Assembly: GCF_003815535.1 (NCBI RefSeq)
Contig: NZ_RPFZ01000001.1
Span: forward strand, 992,001-1,056,000
Length of the DNA stretch: 64,000 bases
Direction of reading: 5' to 3'
Source of the DNA: Aurantiacibacter spongiae
Lineage (GTDB): Bacteria > Pseudomonadota > Alphaproteobacteria > Sphingomonadales > Sphingomonadaceae
Below are positions 7,726 through 15,997 of the stretch, piece after piece (the first letter of the stretch is position 1; each line of letters starts with the position of its first letter). Both the position numbers and the translations under genes were made by a program. Below the pieces are notes generated by a model. It worked only from the letters and a program-made list of their open reading frames with translations. It made no database searches and was not told where the DNA came from.

Positions 7726-8609
7726 CGACTTTCTGCCGTTGCCAGAAGGTGCCGCGCGCGAGCGAGGTGCGGCCGGTCGAGCATCCGGCCCTTGTAGCCG
7801 ATTGCGCCCGCCCCCGGATTCGCGTCGAACAGGGCGACGATCTCATGTGCTTCGGCAATTTCGTCTGCGCCCGGGGTGAAGGCCTCGTTGATGACGGCGA
7901 CCTGCGCCGGATGGATGGCGAGCATTCCGCGAAAGCCGTCGCGTCTCACGCGCTCGGCACGTTTGCGCAGACCCTCGAGATCGCGGAAATTGCCCTCGAT
8001 GGTTTCGACAGGTGCTATATTCGCGCTCGATGCGCCAAGCAGGCACAGGCTTCGAGCCATCTCATAGGTGTGGGAGTATCCGCCGCTCTCGTCGCGATTG
8101 GAACTCGCTCCGATAGCGTCGGCAAGATCTTCCGCCCCCCAGGTCATCGCCACGAGGCGCGGCGCATCCTTGAAGTCACCGCAGCGGAACATGCTTTCGG
8201 CAGTCTCCGTCACGAGCACGATAACCGGCGTGGTACCGCGTTCGATGTCGTTCGCGACCTCGAGGGCCTCGAGATACTTGTCCAGCGTCTCGACATCATG
8301 CCTGCCTTGGGCCTTCGGCAGCATGATGCCACCGGGCTTCGCCGGCATGATCGCAGCGAGGTCGAGCAAGGCATAAGGTCCGTCAAGCGGATTGATGCGC
8401 ACGAAGATACGGTTGGCGTCGCCTTCGTAGCCGGAAAGGAAATCATGCACCATCTGCCGCGCGGCAGCCTTGTTCTCGATGGAGACGGCGTCTTCCAGAT
8501 CGAAGATCGCGATATCGGCAGCGCTCTTGGCGCACTTCGTCATTTTCCTTTCGCTGTCGCCGGGAGAGAACAACCAAGAGCGCATCGGCCGTTGTTTCAG
8601 ATCGGTCAT
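7722..8609 (-). CDS. HpcH/HpaI aldolase / citrate lyase beta-like CoA-ester lyase
   Basis: The 295-residue product is a CitE-type TIM barrel. Motifs seen are RSWLFSPGDSERKM (CoA and phosphate binding), IFDLEDAVS (metal-binding Glu/Asp), IFVRINPLDG, GGIMLPKAQ and MTWGAEDLADAIGA near the active site, then GMLAIHPAQVAVINEAF. Family members cleave malyl-, citramalyl- or similar CoA esters. It overlaps the CoA-transferase gene by 4 nt. With the hydratase this makes an activate, hydrate, cleave route. The ATG is preceded by only a weak GAGAGG. Confidence 0.87.
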   Translation of the reverse strand: MTDLKQRPMRSWLFSPGDSERKMTKCAKSAADIAIFDLEDAVSIENKAAARQMVHDFLSGYEGDANRIFVRINPLDGPYALLDLAAIMPAKPGGIMLPKAQGRHDVETLDKYLEALEVANDIERGTTPVIVLVTETAESMFRCGDFKDAPRLVAMTWGAEDLADAIGASSNRDESGGYSHTYEMARSLCLLGASSANIAPVETIEGNFRDLEGLRKRAERVRRDGFRGMLAIHPAQVAVINEAFTPGADEIAEAHEIVALFDANPGAGAIGYKGRMLDRPHLARARHLLATAESR

Positions 8610-8740
8610 TGTCGACGTTGTGCCTCTCGGGTCAGCTCGGGAAGGTCAGGCATTCTCTCGGCGAGGACGTTCACCACCCCCGCGATGTCCCGAAGCGGTG
8701 GGCGGAAATCGAAACTTGTGCAAGCGCGGTGCGACACCAT
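8606..8740 (-). other. Short coupled ORF or gene remnant upstream of the lyase
   Basis: A 44-codon frame (MVSHRACTSF to LTREAQRRQ) ends in a TGA that overlaps the lyase ATG as ATGA, the arrangement used for coupled genes here. The frame stays open further upstream but there it overlaps the uxuB-like gene. No good ribosome site precedes the ATG. It may be the 3' scar of a gene lost when the two operons were joined, or chance. I recognise no family. Confidence 0.2.
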
Positions 8741-8763
8741 CGGCAAGGCATTCCGGTCGATTC

Positions 8764-10143
8764 CTACAACGAGCTTTCGGACAGAAGGACGCCGCGGATC
8801 GTTTCCGCCTCGATCCGATCGGGCTGCCACTGCGATGCAAGAAGCCCGCCGCGCCCGAAGATCGCATTGACAATACCGCCCACTCCGGCCTGCCGCCACA
8901 ATGCCCGCATACGGTCTGCCAGGGGATCTTCGACCGGCCTCCGATCCCCTCTTACATGCAACAGCCAGTGGCCGATTCCCTGCAGGATGACCGGGCATCG
9001 GCGACCACGTTCACGCTGGATCGCAAGCGTTTCCAGCCAGCGCTGCGGAATCTTCTGGCTACCGTCCATCGCGATCTGGAATAGCCGGTGATCGAGCCCC
9101 GGATTTTCGAACCGCGCAATGAGCGCGTCGGCATAGCCAGTCAGATTCTGGCCTTCTCCGGCTGCGATCGTGGGGGCGGCCTCCTCTCGCATGAGAGCCA
9201 GGGTTTGCCCGCGCAGGACCGGATTGGCAATCGCCTGGTGGACGAATTTGTGCCCCGCATCGAGGCCGGCATAGGCGAGCAACGAATGCGCACCGTTCAG
9301 CATCCGCAGCTTCGCGGTCTCGTAGGGCGTAACGTCGGTAACGATTTTTGCCCCATGATCGTCCCAACGCGGCCGCGCCCCGGCGAAATCGTCCGCGATG
9401 ATCCACTGGCTGAACGGTTCGGTGAAAACCGCCCCTTCGTCGCGAAGGCCGATACGGTCCTCGAGCGAGGCGATGTCGCGCTCGGTCGTCGCTGGAACGA
9501 TGCGATCGACCATGCTGTCAGGCGTGCTGCAATTGGCATCAAACCAGTCCACCATGCCCGGGGCTTCGCCAGCAAGCCAGTCGCGCATTAGCCGGCCCAG
9601 TTGCGATCCGTTACCCGAAAGATTGTCGCAACTCAGCAGGGTAAGCCCGCTTCGGCCTGCCTGCCGGCGCTGCATCAGCGCATCTGTGAGGAGCGGATAG
9701 AACCCCGCTCGCGCCAGTTCGCGATCGAGCGAGCCGTCGGACGCTCTGCAATAGCCCTTTTCGGTTACGGTGAAGCTCGCGACATGACATTCGGGCCGAG
9801 CCAGTCGCTGCGCGATCGCTGACCGGTCTCGCCCCGCGATCAGAACGCCCTGCACTGCCCCGATCGCGCGGGTTTCCTCTCCATCGCGAGACCGTTCGGT
9901 CAGCGTGAACAGGCCGCCCTGCGGATTGAGTTGGTTCGCCACCCGCGCCGAGCGCATGGAAACACCGGTTGTCATCCAGTCGCGCTCCCCCGCGGCGAGG
10001 CACGCGTCGGTGTACCACGCCTGATGCGCGCGGTGGAACGCGCCAATGCCGAAATGGACGATGCCCGCGTTCTGGGAGCGATCATAGGAAGGTTGCGTCG
10101 CCACGCCGCCCCGGCCGGCGAGCGTATCGGGAGACAATCTCAC
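8764..10143 (-). CDS. uxuB: Mannitol dehydrogenase family, fructuronate reductase (UxuB-type)
   Basis: The 459-residue protein has the family N-terminus IVHFGIGAFHRAHQAWYTD (NAD-binding), the central LLSCDNLSGNGSQLG, VDRIVPATT, and the catalytic-domain region AKLRMLNGAHSLLAYAG with the conserved Lys and Asn-Gly-His. These enzymes reduce fructuronate to mannonate with NADH. UxaC upstream and ManD nearby both fit a fructuronate rather than tagaturonate substrate. I chose GTG at 10143 because it overlaps the uxaC stop as GTGA; a longer reading to 10251 would lie inside uxaC. Assignment within the mannitol/fructuronate/tagaturonate family rests on context. Confidence 0.87.
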   Translation of the reverse strand: MRLSPDTLAGRGGVATQPSYDRSQNAGIVHFGIGAFHRAHQAWYTDACLAAGERDWMTTGVSMRSARVANQLNPQGGLFTLTERSRDGEETRAIGAVQGVLIAGRDRSAIAQRLARPECHVASFTVTEKGYCRASDGSLDRELARAGFYPLLTDALMQRRQAGRSGLTLLSCDNLSGNGSQLGRLMRDWLAGEAPGMVDWFDANCSTPDSMVDRIVPATTERDIASLEDRIGLRDEGAVFTEPFSQWIIADDFAGARPRWDDHGAKIVTDVTPYETAKLRMLNGAHSLLAYAGLDAGHKFVHQAIANPVLRGQTLALMREEAAPTIAAGEGQNLTGYADALIARFENPGLDHRLFQIAMDGSQKIPQRWLETLAIQRERGRRCPVILQGIGHWLLHVRGDRRPVEDPLADRMRALWRQAGVGGIVNAIFGRGGLLASQWQPDRIEAETIRGVLLSESSL

Positions 10144-11555
10144 AACCGATAGGCCGTCTTGGCGAAATCGTAGGCGAGCCCCCGGGCCAGTTCCGCGGCT
10201 TCCCATTCTTCGAGACGGTGTTCGACAACAAGCTCGGCGAGGAACCCGCAATCGATCCTCCGCGCAAGGTCGTGCCGCGCCGGAATGGACAGAAACGCGC
10301 GCGTATCGTCGTTGAAGCCGACGGTGTTATAAAACCCGGCCGTCTCGGTCGTCCGGCGGCGGAAGCGGCGCATCCCCTCCGGACTGTCGTGAAACCACCA
10401 GGCCGGCCCGAGCTTGAGGCACGGATAATGTCCGGCAAGCGGGGCCAGTTCGCGCGAATACGCCGTCTCATCCAACGTGAAGAGGATAATCGACAGATCG
10501 CGTGCGTTGCCGTGGCGCGAAAGGAGCGGCCGCAGTGCGTCGACATATTCGGTCTGGACCGGTATGTCGGCGCCCTTGTCGCGACCGAACCGGTCGAACA
10601 GCTGGCGATTGTGGTTCCGGAAGGAACCGGGATGAATCTGCATGACCAATCCGTCGTCCCTACTCATTCCGGCCATTTCGGTCAGCATCTGCGCGCGGAA
10701 CAGTTCGGCATCGGCGCTACTCGCATCACCACCCTTCACCCGGTCAAACAAAGCCGCCGCATCGGTATCGGGAAGATCGGCCGTGCGCGGTGTCGGGTGT
10801 CCGTGGTCGCTCGATGTCGCGCCCATCTTCTTGAAGAAGGCGCGCCGTTGCCGGTGGGCGTCAAGATAGCCGCGCCAGGTTCCGCAATCTTCTCCCGTCA
10901 GGTCGGAAAGCGCGCCAAGATTATCGGCAAACCCCTCGAATTCGGGGTCGACGACCGCATCGGGTCGGTAGGCTGTAATGACGCGCCCGGTCCATTCGCT
11001 ATCGCGTATGGCGGCATGGTGTTCCAACGTATCGAGCGGTCCCTCCGTCGTGGCGATGACCTCGATTCCGAAACGGTCGAACAGCGCACGCGGACGAAAT
11101 GCGTCGGTCGCGAGCTTGGCAGTTATCGTCTCGAAGTAGAAATCCGCTGTTTCTCCGTCGAGCCGCACATCGATACCGAAGGTCTCGGCGAACACCCAAT
11201 CGAGCCAGATCCGCGAAGGAGTTCCACGGAACAGGTGATAGTTTTCGGCGAATGTCCTCCATGCGGTGCGCGGATCGGCGCTCGATCGGCCCGTCGCGTC
11301 GGGCACACCCAGTTCCTCCAGCCGGACGCCTTGCGAGTAGAGCATCCGGAACAGATAATGGTCGGGCACCAGCAACAGATCGGTGGCATTGGCGAAGCAA
11401 TCATTTCGCGCCCACCAGCGGGGGTCGGTATGACCGTGAGGGCTGACGATGGGCAGATCCCTGACACTATCGTAAAGCCCTCGCGCAATGGTCCGGACGG
11501 TAGCGTTCGCCGGCAGAAGGCGATCGGGATGAAGATGAAGCGGACGGGTCGTCAT
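10140..11555 (-). CDS. uxaC: Glucuronate (uronate) isomerase
   Basis: The 471-residue product has normal UxaC length. Diagnostic motifs are LPIVSPHGHTDPRWWA (metal-binding His pair), YLFRMLYSQGV, TEGPLDTLEHH, QIHPGSFRNHN and AGFYNTVGFNDDTRAF. It converts D-glucuronate to D-fructuronate (or galacturonate to tagaturonate). The ATG at 11555 is preceded by GAAAGAGAAC; upstream in-frame codons run through intergenic DNA and are rejected. It is the first gene of the minus-strand operon and is transcribed divergently from manD, so one regulator may control both. Confidence 0.95.
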   Translation of the reverse strand: MTTRPLHLHPDRLLPANATVRTIARGLYDSVRDLPIVSPHGHTDPRWWARNDCFANATDLLLVPDHYLFRMLYSQGVRLEELGVPDATGRSSADPRTAWRTFAENYHLFRGTPSRIWLDWVFAETFGIDVRLDGETADFYFETITAKLATDAFRPRALFDRFGIEVIATTEGPLDTLEHHAAIRDSEWTGRVITAYRPDAVVDPEFEGFADNLGALSDLTGEDCGTWRGYLDAHRQRRAFFKKMGATSSDHGHPTPRTADLPDTDAAALFDRVKGGDASSADAELFRAQMLTEMAGMSRDDGLVMQIHPGSFRNHNRQLFDRFGRDKGADIPVQTEYVDALRPLLSRHGNARDLSIILFTLDETAYSRELAPLAGHYPCLKLGPAWWFHDSPEGMRRFRRRTTETAGFYNTVGFNDDTRAFLSIPARHDLARRIDCGFLAELVVEHRLEEWEAAELARGLAYDFAKTAYRL

Positions 11556-11867
11556 GTTCTCTTTCGGCCGGTCATGCAGAACACATTTTTCGGTAAATAT
11601 TCGATCGACTGGCGGCAGGGGCGCGATGCAGGGCAAAATGCGACAGGTCCAAGGCCTGCTTCGGATGATTGCCCATGGCTTGCCAAACTGCTGCGAGATG
11701 GGGATTGCACAAGGGTGGGGAAGCTCCTTTACCAATTGCAACCAGAACGAAGTGCCTGTCCGGCGATGCCGATGCGGAAGGGGACAGGACTGTTTGCGAG
11801 AAGTTGACAGGCCGATACGGGATGTCAAGAATTTGCCGGCCAGAGTGGTTTGTAGAGGTAACACCCT
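11556..11867. promoter_or_regulatory. 312-bp divergent promoter region between uxaC and manD
   Basis: No gene is visible. For manD a TTGACA at 11804-11809 is followed after 17 nt by AAGAAT (11827-11832), a plausible promoter, and an AGAGGT ribosome site precedes the GTG. For uxaC the start-proximal GAAAGAG site is clear but I cannot name a -10. I found no convincing long palindrome for a GntR or LacI operator. Confidence 0.45.
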
Positions 11868-13076
11868 GTGAAAATTACCGGTGCGCGCGTCATCGTCTGT
11901 TCTCCGGGTCGCAATTTCACGACGCTGAAGATCGAGACCGACCAGGGCATTCACGGCATCGGCGACGCCACGCTGAACGGGCGGGAGTTGGCCGTGGTAT
12001 CCTACCTGCAGGATCACGTAATCCCCTGCATCCTCGGCATGGACCCGCGCCGGATCGAGGATATCTGGCAATATCTGTATCGCGGTGCCTACTGGCGGGG
12101 CGGGCCGGTAACGATGCGCGCCATCGCTGCCGTCGACGTGGCGTTATGGGACATCAAGGCAAAGTTGGCCGGGATGCCCCTTTACGATCTCCTCGGTGGG
12201 AAAAGCCGGGAGCGGGTCATGGTCTATGGCCATGCCAACGGCTCCGACATCTCCGAGACGGTCGACGCCGTGGGGGCCTATATCGACATGGGTTATCGCG
12301 CGATCCGGGCGCAAACCGGCATACCCGGGGTCGAGGATGCGTACGGTGTAGGCCGGGGCAAGCTGCAATACGAACCGGCCGATACGCGCCTGCCAAGCGT
12401 GGGCGGGTGGGACACGCGCAAGGCGCTCAACACGGTGCCCCGTTTGTTCGAAAAGCTGCGCGATACCTATGGTTTCGAGCATCATCTGCTGCACGACGGC
12501 CACCACCGATACACGCCGCAGGAAGCCGCCAACCTCGGCCAGATGCTGGAACCTTACCAATTGTTCTGGCTGGAAGACGTAACACCGGCTGAAAATCCGC
12601 AAGGATTCGAACTCGTGCGCCAGCACACGACGACGCCGCTAGCCGTGGGCGAAATATTCAATACGATCTGGCAGGCCCGTGGCCTCATCGAGAGCCAGTC
12701 GATCGATTTCATTCGCGCAACGGTGGTCGGGGCGGGCGGCATAACCCACCTGCGACGGATCGCCGATCTGGCGGCGCTCTATCAGGTCCGCACCGGTTGT
12801 CATGGCGCCACGGACCTGTCCCCCGTGACGATGGGCGCGGCGCTTCACTTCGACAGCTGGGTTCCCAATTTCGGCATTCAGGAATACATGCGTCATTCGC
12901 AAGAAACCGACGCAGTCTTCCCTCACGATTACCGCTTCGAGGATGGTTACCTCATCTGCGGAAACACACCGGGGCACGGTGTCGACATCGACGAGGATCT
13001 GGCTGCGAAATATCCGTATGACCAGAAATGCCTTCCCGTAGCCCGGCTCGACGACGGCACGATGTGGAATTGGTAG
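11868..13076 (+). CDS. manD: D-mannonate dehydratase, enolase superfamily (ManD/RspA type)
   Basis: The 402-residue protein matches the characterised Novosphingobium ManD in length and active-site numbering: R147, Y159, D210, H212, E236 and E262 all fall in the expected motifs (RAIRAQ, DAYG, LLHDGHH, WLEDV, VGEIF). It dehydrates D-mannonate to 2-keto-3-deoxygluconate, completing the route started by UxaC and the UxuB-type reductase. The start is GTG at 11868, 8 nt after AGAGG. Some members of this subgroup are slow or inactive; the complete ligand set and linked genes argue for the high-activity type. Confidence 0.94.
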   Translation: MKITGARVIVCSPGRNFTTLKIETDQGIHGIGDATLNGRELAVVSYLQDHVIPCILGMDPRRIEDIWQYLYRGAYWRGGPVTMRAIAAVDVALWDIKAKLAGMPLYDLLGGKSRERVMVYGHANGSDISETVDAVGAYIDMGYRAIRAQTGIPGVEDAYGVGRGKLQYEPADTRLPSVGGWDTRKALNTVPRLFEKLRDTYGFEHHLLHDGHHRYTPQEAANLGQMLEPYQLFWLEDVTPAENPQGFELVRQHTTTPLAVGEIFNTIWQARGLIESQSIDFIRATVVGAGGITHLRRIADLAALYQVRTGCHGATDLSPVTMGAALHFDSWVPNFGIQEYMRHSQETDAVFPHDYRFEDGYLICGNTPGHGVDIDEDLAAKYPYDQKCLPVARLDDGTMWNW

Positions 13077-13192
13077 CCCCGCGCATTTCGGCCTTCGATA
13101 CGGTGGCCGCGTAGCAGGCCGTCAAATACCCAAACGTGCGAAACTACGTTGGGACGAGGTGTTACCGTTATCGTTCGCCGATCGGTTCAACA

Positions 13193-13915
13193 CTACGCAA
13201 CGGCCGGGAACAGACCGAACGCGCGTTCAAGTTCGGGATCGACATGGTTCAGCACGAAGTCGCGATCTTCCGGTTCGAGTTCGGGGTATCGCGACGGAAT
13301 GAACGGTCGGTTGTTCTGCCCCTTGTAACTGGCCACTGGAGTGAATTGGGCGGGGGGCGATATACCCGCCGCCCTGGCGATGTCCGCCACGAGCCCCTTC
13401 TGATCGCCTACCACCCGGCTATGGGAAACCAGGAAAGAAGCACCCGCGCGCTGAGCCGCGCTGCGCCAGTTTTCCAGCTTCGCCCGTCGCTTGAGCAAGA
13501 CATTGCCGAACCGCTCCCCCGTTTTCGGGCACAGTTCTTCCGCGATCGGTCTGCCGTGCAGGGGATGATCCGCGTCGATGCCCCAGAAATGCGTATCCCA
13601 GACGCTGTTCCATTCGGCGCGAATGAAGTCCGCAAAGGACATCGCTTTCAGATCGGGATGGGCATGCCACGGATTGCGGAACAAGCTTTGCAGCCAGTCG
13701 CTCGCTTCACGCGCGACAGCGATTACCATCACGTCTGCCGGAATGTCTGTGCAGTCAGGTACGAACCAGTGCTTGAAACCGAATTCCTCGGTGAACTGCA
13801 GTGACGGAAAATTCGCTTCTATCAAACTGATCAGGGCGTTTGTTCCGCTGCAACGCTGGCCATAGACCTGCACGCGTCTGATCGTCTCGGCTCTTTCGGT
13901 TCTGCGCTTTCTCAT
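13193..13915 (-). CDS. Sulfotransferase-like P-loop protein
   Basis: The 240-residue product begins with a strand-loop-helix VQVYGQRCSGTNALISLIEAN, resembling the PAPS-phosphate-binding loop of sulfotransferases (GxRxSGT). A later SHSRVVGDQKGLV may be the 3'-phosphate region. VIAVAREASDWLQSLFRNPWHA is also typical of sulfotransferase-like proteins. Its substrate is unknown. It is transcribed away from the adjacent glycosyltransferase genes and may modify a glycan or lipid made by them (inference). It could instead be a non-catalytic P-loop protein. Confidence 0.6.
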   Translation of the reverse strand: MRKRRTERAETIRRVQVYGQRCSGTNALISLIEANFPSLQFTEEFGFKHWFVPDCTDIPADVMVIAVAREASDWLQSLFRNPWHAHPDLKAMSFADFIRAEWNSVWDTHFWGIDADHPLHGRPIAEELCPKTGERFGNVLLKRRAKLENWRSAAQRAGASFLVSHSRVVGDQKGLVADIARAAGISPPAQFTPVASYKGQNNRPFIPSRYPELEPEDRDFVLNHVDPELERAFGLFPAVA

Positions 13916-13970
13916 TCTGGCCGCGCCTAAGCACGATTTACGGAAAATCGATACAATCTATATTGCGTCG

Positions 13971-15125
13971 ATGAAACGAACCGCTCCCTCTTTCGTCTCC
14001 CAGGGCATGACGACCCGATCCGGGCCGCGGCCCCTCGTATTCTTCGCGCACCATCAGGGGCGTGGCCATGCCAACCGCATCATGGCCATCGCTCAGCATA
14101 TTCCGGAGAACCGCCCGTTAGTCGTGCTCACCGCAAAGCCGTCGCAGTTCGATGCAATTTCCAGAGATGCGAAGATCGTTAGGTTGCCCGACATGATCGG
14201 AGCACCTTCGCACAGTGCCGCGCTGCACGATCAGCCGACACCATCGGTCATGCATTGCGTCCCTCTCGGCGTGCCGGAAGTTCGCGAACATATGGGTATC
14301 ATCGCCGAAACCTTGCGGCACGTCGACCCGGCGCTGTTCGTGATAGATGTATCCGCAGAGATCGCGCTGCTCGCCCGGATCATGAGCGTTCCCGCCATCA
14401 CGATCCGGATGCATGGCGCGCGTAGCGATGCGGGTCATCTTGCGGGTTACGAAGCGTCCGTTGCAATGCTGGCCCCGTTCGACGAGGCGCTGGAGCAAAG
14501 CGACTATCCGGAGCGATTGCGCGCGCGCACTTTCTACACAGGCGGCTTGTGCACGACGAAGGATGCGATCGAAGCGAAGCAGAAGGCGCGCGAGCGTCTC
14601 GATCTGGACCCTGACCGGTCTGTAACCCTGGTCATTGCCGGCGGTGGCGGATCGGGAACGCCGTACGCTCCGCTGACAGTGGCAGCCAGGGCCGAACCCG
14701 ATGCACTATGGCTTGTCGCCGGCCCCGTTCACCGCGAAGGACACGAGACCGATTTCGGCAATCTTCGTGAACTCGGCTGGATCGACAATCTGACTGCCTA
14801 CCTGTGCGCTGCGGACCGGGTGGTGGCTTCGGCAGGAGACAATACCGTGCACGAAATAGCACGGGCGCGAAAACCGTTTCTGTGCATCCCGGAATGGCGC
14901 TATTTCGACGAGCAGCGAGCCAAGGCGCGGGAACTCGAACGACTGAGTGCGGCAGTAACCTGCGAAACCTGGCCAGCCTCGATTCCCGAATGGCAAGATG
15001 TCCTCGCCCGGACCGATGCGCTCGATACCGACAAGCTTGCTGCCCTGCACGACGAGGGGGCGGCTCGAAACGCCGCTCGTTGGCTGGAGGCTCAGGCCAA
15101 TCGGCTGTGGGCCGATCAGCTGTAG
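13971..15125 (+). CDS. Glycosyltransferase, GT-B fold (MurG/GT28-like)
   Basis: The 384-residue product begins with FFAHHQGRGHANRIMAIA, the N-terminal glycine/His loop of GT28-type enzymes. The C-terminal half has VTLVIAGGGGSG and a donor-binding region ADRVVASAGDNTVHEIARARKPFLCIPE, the usual nucleotide-sugar site. It probably transfers a sugar from a nucleotide donor. A TACAAT sits only 14 nt upstream of the ATG at 13971 and there is no Shine-Dalgarno sequence, so the mRNA may be leaderless or translation may start at 14007. The 3' end overlaps the convergent GT2 gene by 10 nt. Confidence 0.78.
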   Translation: MKRTAPSFVSQGMTTRSGPRPLVFFAHHQGRGHANRIMAIAQHIPENRPLVVLTAKPSQFDAISRDAKIVRLPDMIGAPSHSAALHDQPTPSVMHCVPLGVPEVREHMGIIAETLRHVDPALFVIDVSAEIALLARIMSVPAITIRMHGARSDAGHLAGYEASVAMLAPFDEALEQSDYPERLRARTFYTGGLCTTKDAIEAKQKARERLDLDPDRSVTLVIAGGGGSGTPYAPLTVAARAEPDALWLVAGPVHREGHETDFGNLRELGWIDNLTAYLCAADRVVASAGDNTVHEIARARKPFLCIPEWRYFDEQRAKARELERLSAAVTCETWPASIPEWQDVLARTDALDTDKLAALHDEGAARNAARWLEAQANRLWADQL

Positions 15126-15997
15126 AGAACGTCCGCCCCCTGCTTGGTAGCGGCAATCTCGTCCGGGTTCGGGGCGCGCAATACTGTCAGTTCGTCCGCA
15201 TCGAAGCGGACCAGGCCGCGCCGGGCGAAATCGTCGATCCAGTACTGCATGCACCATTCGCCCCACCGTTCGCGAAAGAGGCGGGCATTGCGAATTATCG
15301 AGCTGAAATGTTGCAGGGGCGGTTTGTGGACGCGGTGATGCTGGTGGAAACAGACCGTCCCTCCGACCCAGTGCAGACGGGCATCGCTTGCCCGCAATCG
15401 CCTGCCGAAGTCGGTTTCTTCCGCACCGTAACCGATGTAGGCCTCGTCCATCCCGCCAGCGTCGCTCCAGGTCGAGGCCGAGAGGATGAAGGCAAGCCCC
15501 CAAAGCTCGCCGAAATCGTCAATTGGCAGCGTATCCGCATGCGCTATGGCGGGCTTCGCCGGATGTCGCCGGGCTGATGCGAGCAACCGATGATAATCGG
15601 GCAAGCCGTCCCCCTCCAACCAGCCCGCCTCGCAGCCAGGCAGGTAGCGCACCTCGGGAAGAAAGACGCCGTTCGCGTCCATCCACGCCACGTCCTCCGC
15701 GCGGCGCACGAACCGCTGGTCTGGGATGCAGTCGACGTCGAGAAACGCCAGGATGTCGCCCCGCGCCCCGGCAGCGGCAGCGTTGCGGGCCCGCGCCAGC
15801 GGCATCGTCTCTCCCGGAACCTGCACGGTCCTAACCGGAAAGGGAAGATCTTCGCGTACCGCAGGCGGGTGATCCTGCATGTAGGCAACAACCAGCTCCA
15901 GCGGTAGTTGATCCTGCGCTGCGAGCCCCGCCAGAAGATGATCGAAATGCCGCTGCCGCCCCCGGATCAGGGTCAGGACGGATACCGCGCTCACCAA
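15116..15997 (-). CDS. Glycosyltransferase family 2 with galactosyltransferase-type C-terminal domain
   Basis: The 293-residue GT-A protein has SVLTLIRGRQRHFDHLLAGL, the acidic metal motif LAFLDVDCIPD, and a GT27-like C-terminal region GMDEAYIGYGAEETDFGRRL with a later HQHHRVHKPP. It overlaps the downstream end of the sucrose-phosphate-synthase-like gene by 7 nt on the same strand, so the two are translationally linked. Donor and acceptor sugars cannot be deduced. Confidence 0.82.
   Translation of the reverse strand: MVSAVSVLTLIRGRQRHFDHLLAGLAAQDQLPLELVVAYMQDHPPAVREDLPFPVRTVQVPGETMPLARARNAAAAGARGDILAFLDVDCIPDQRFVRRAEDVAWMDANGVFLPEVRYLPGCEAGWLEGDGLPDYHRLLASARRHPAKPAIAHADTLPIDDFGELWGLAFILSASTWSDAGGMDEAYIGYGAEETDFGRRLRASDARLHWVGGTVCFHQHHRVHKPPLQHFSSIIRNARLFRERWGEWCMQYWIDDFARRGLVRFDADELTVLRAPNPDEIAATKQGADVLYS

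Noticed and set aside
9969-11807. 612-codon plus-strand open frame opposite uxuB and uxaC
   Set aside because: Both minus-strand genes have intact family motifs; the plus frame has none and crosses the gene boundary and promoter gap.
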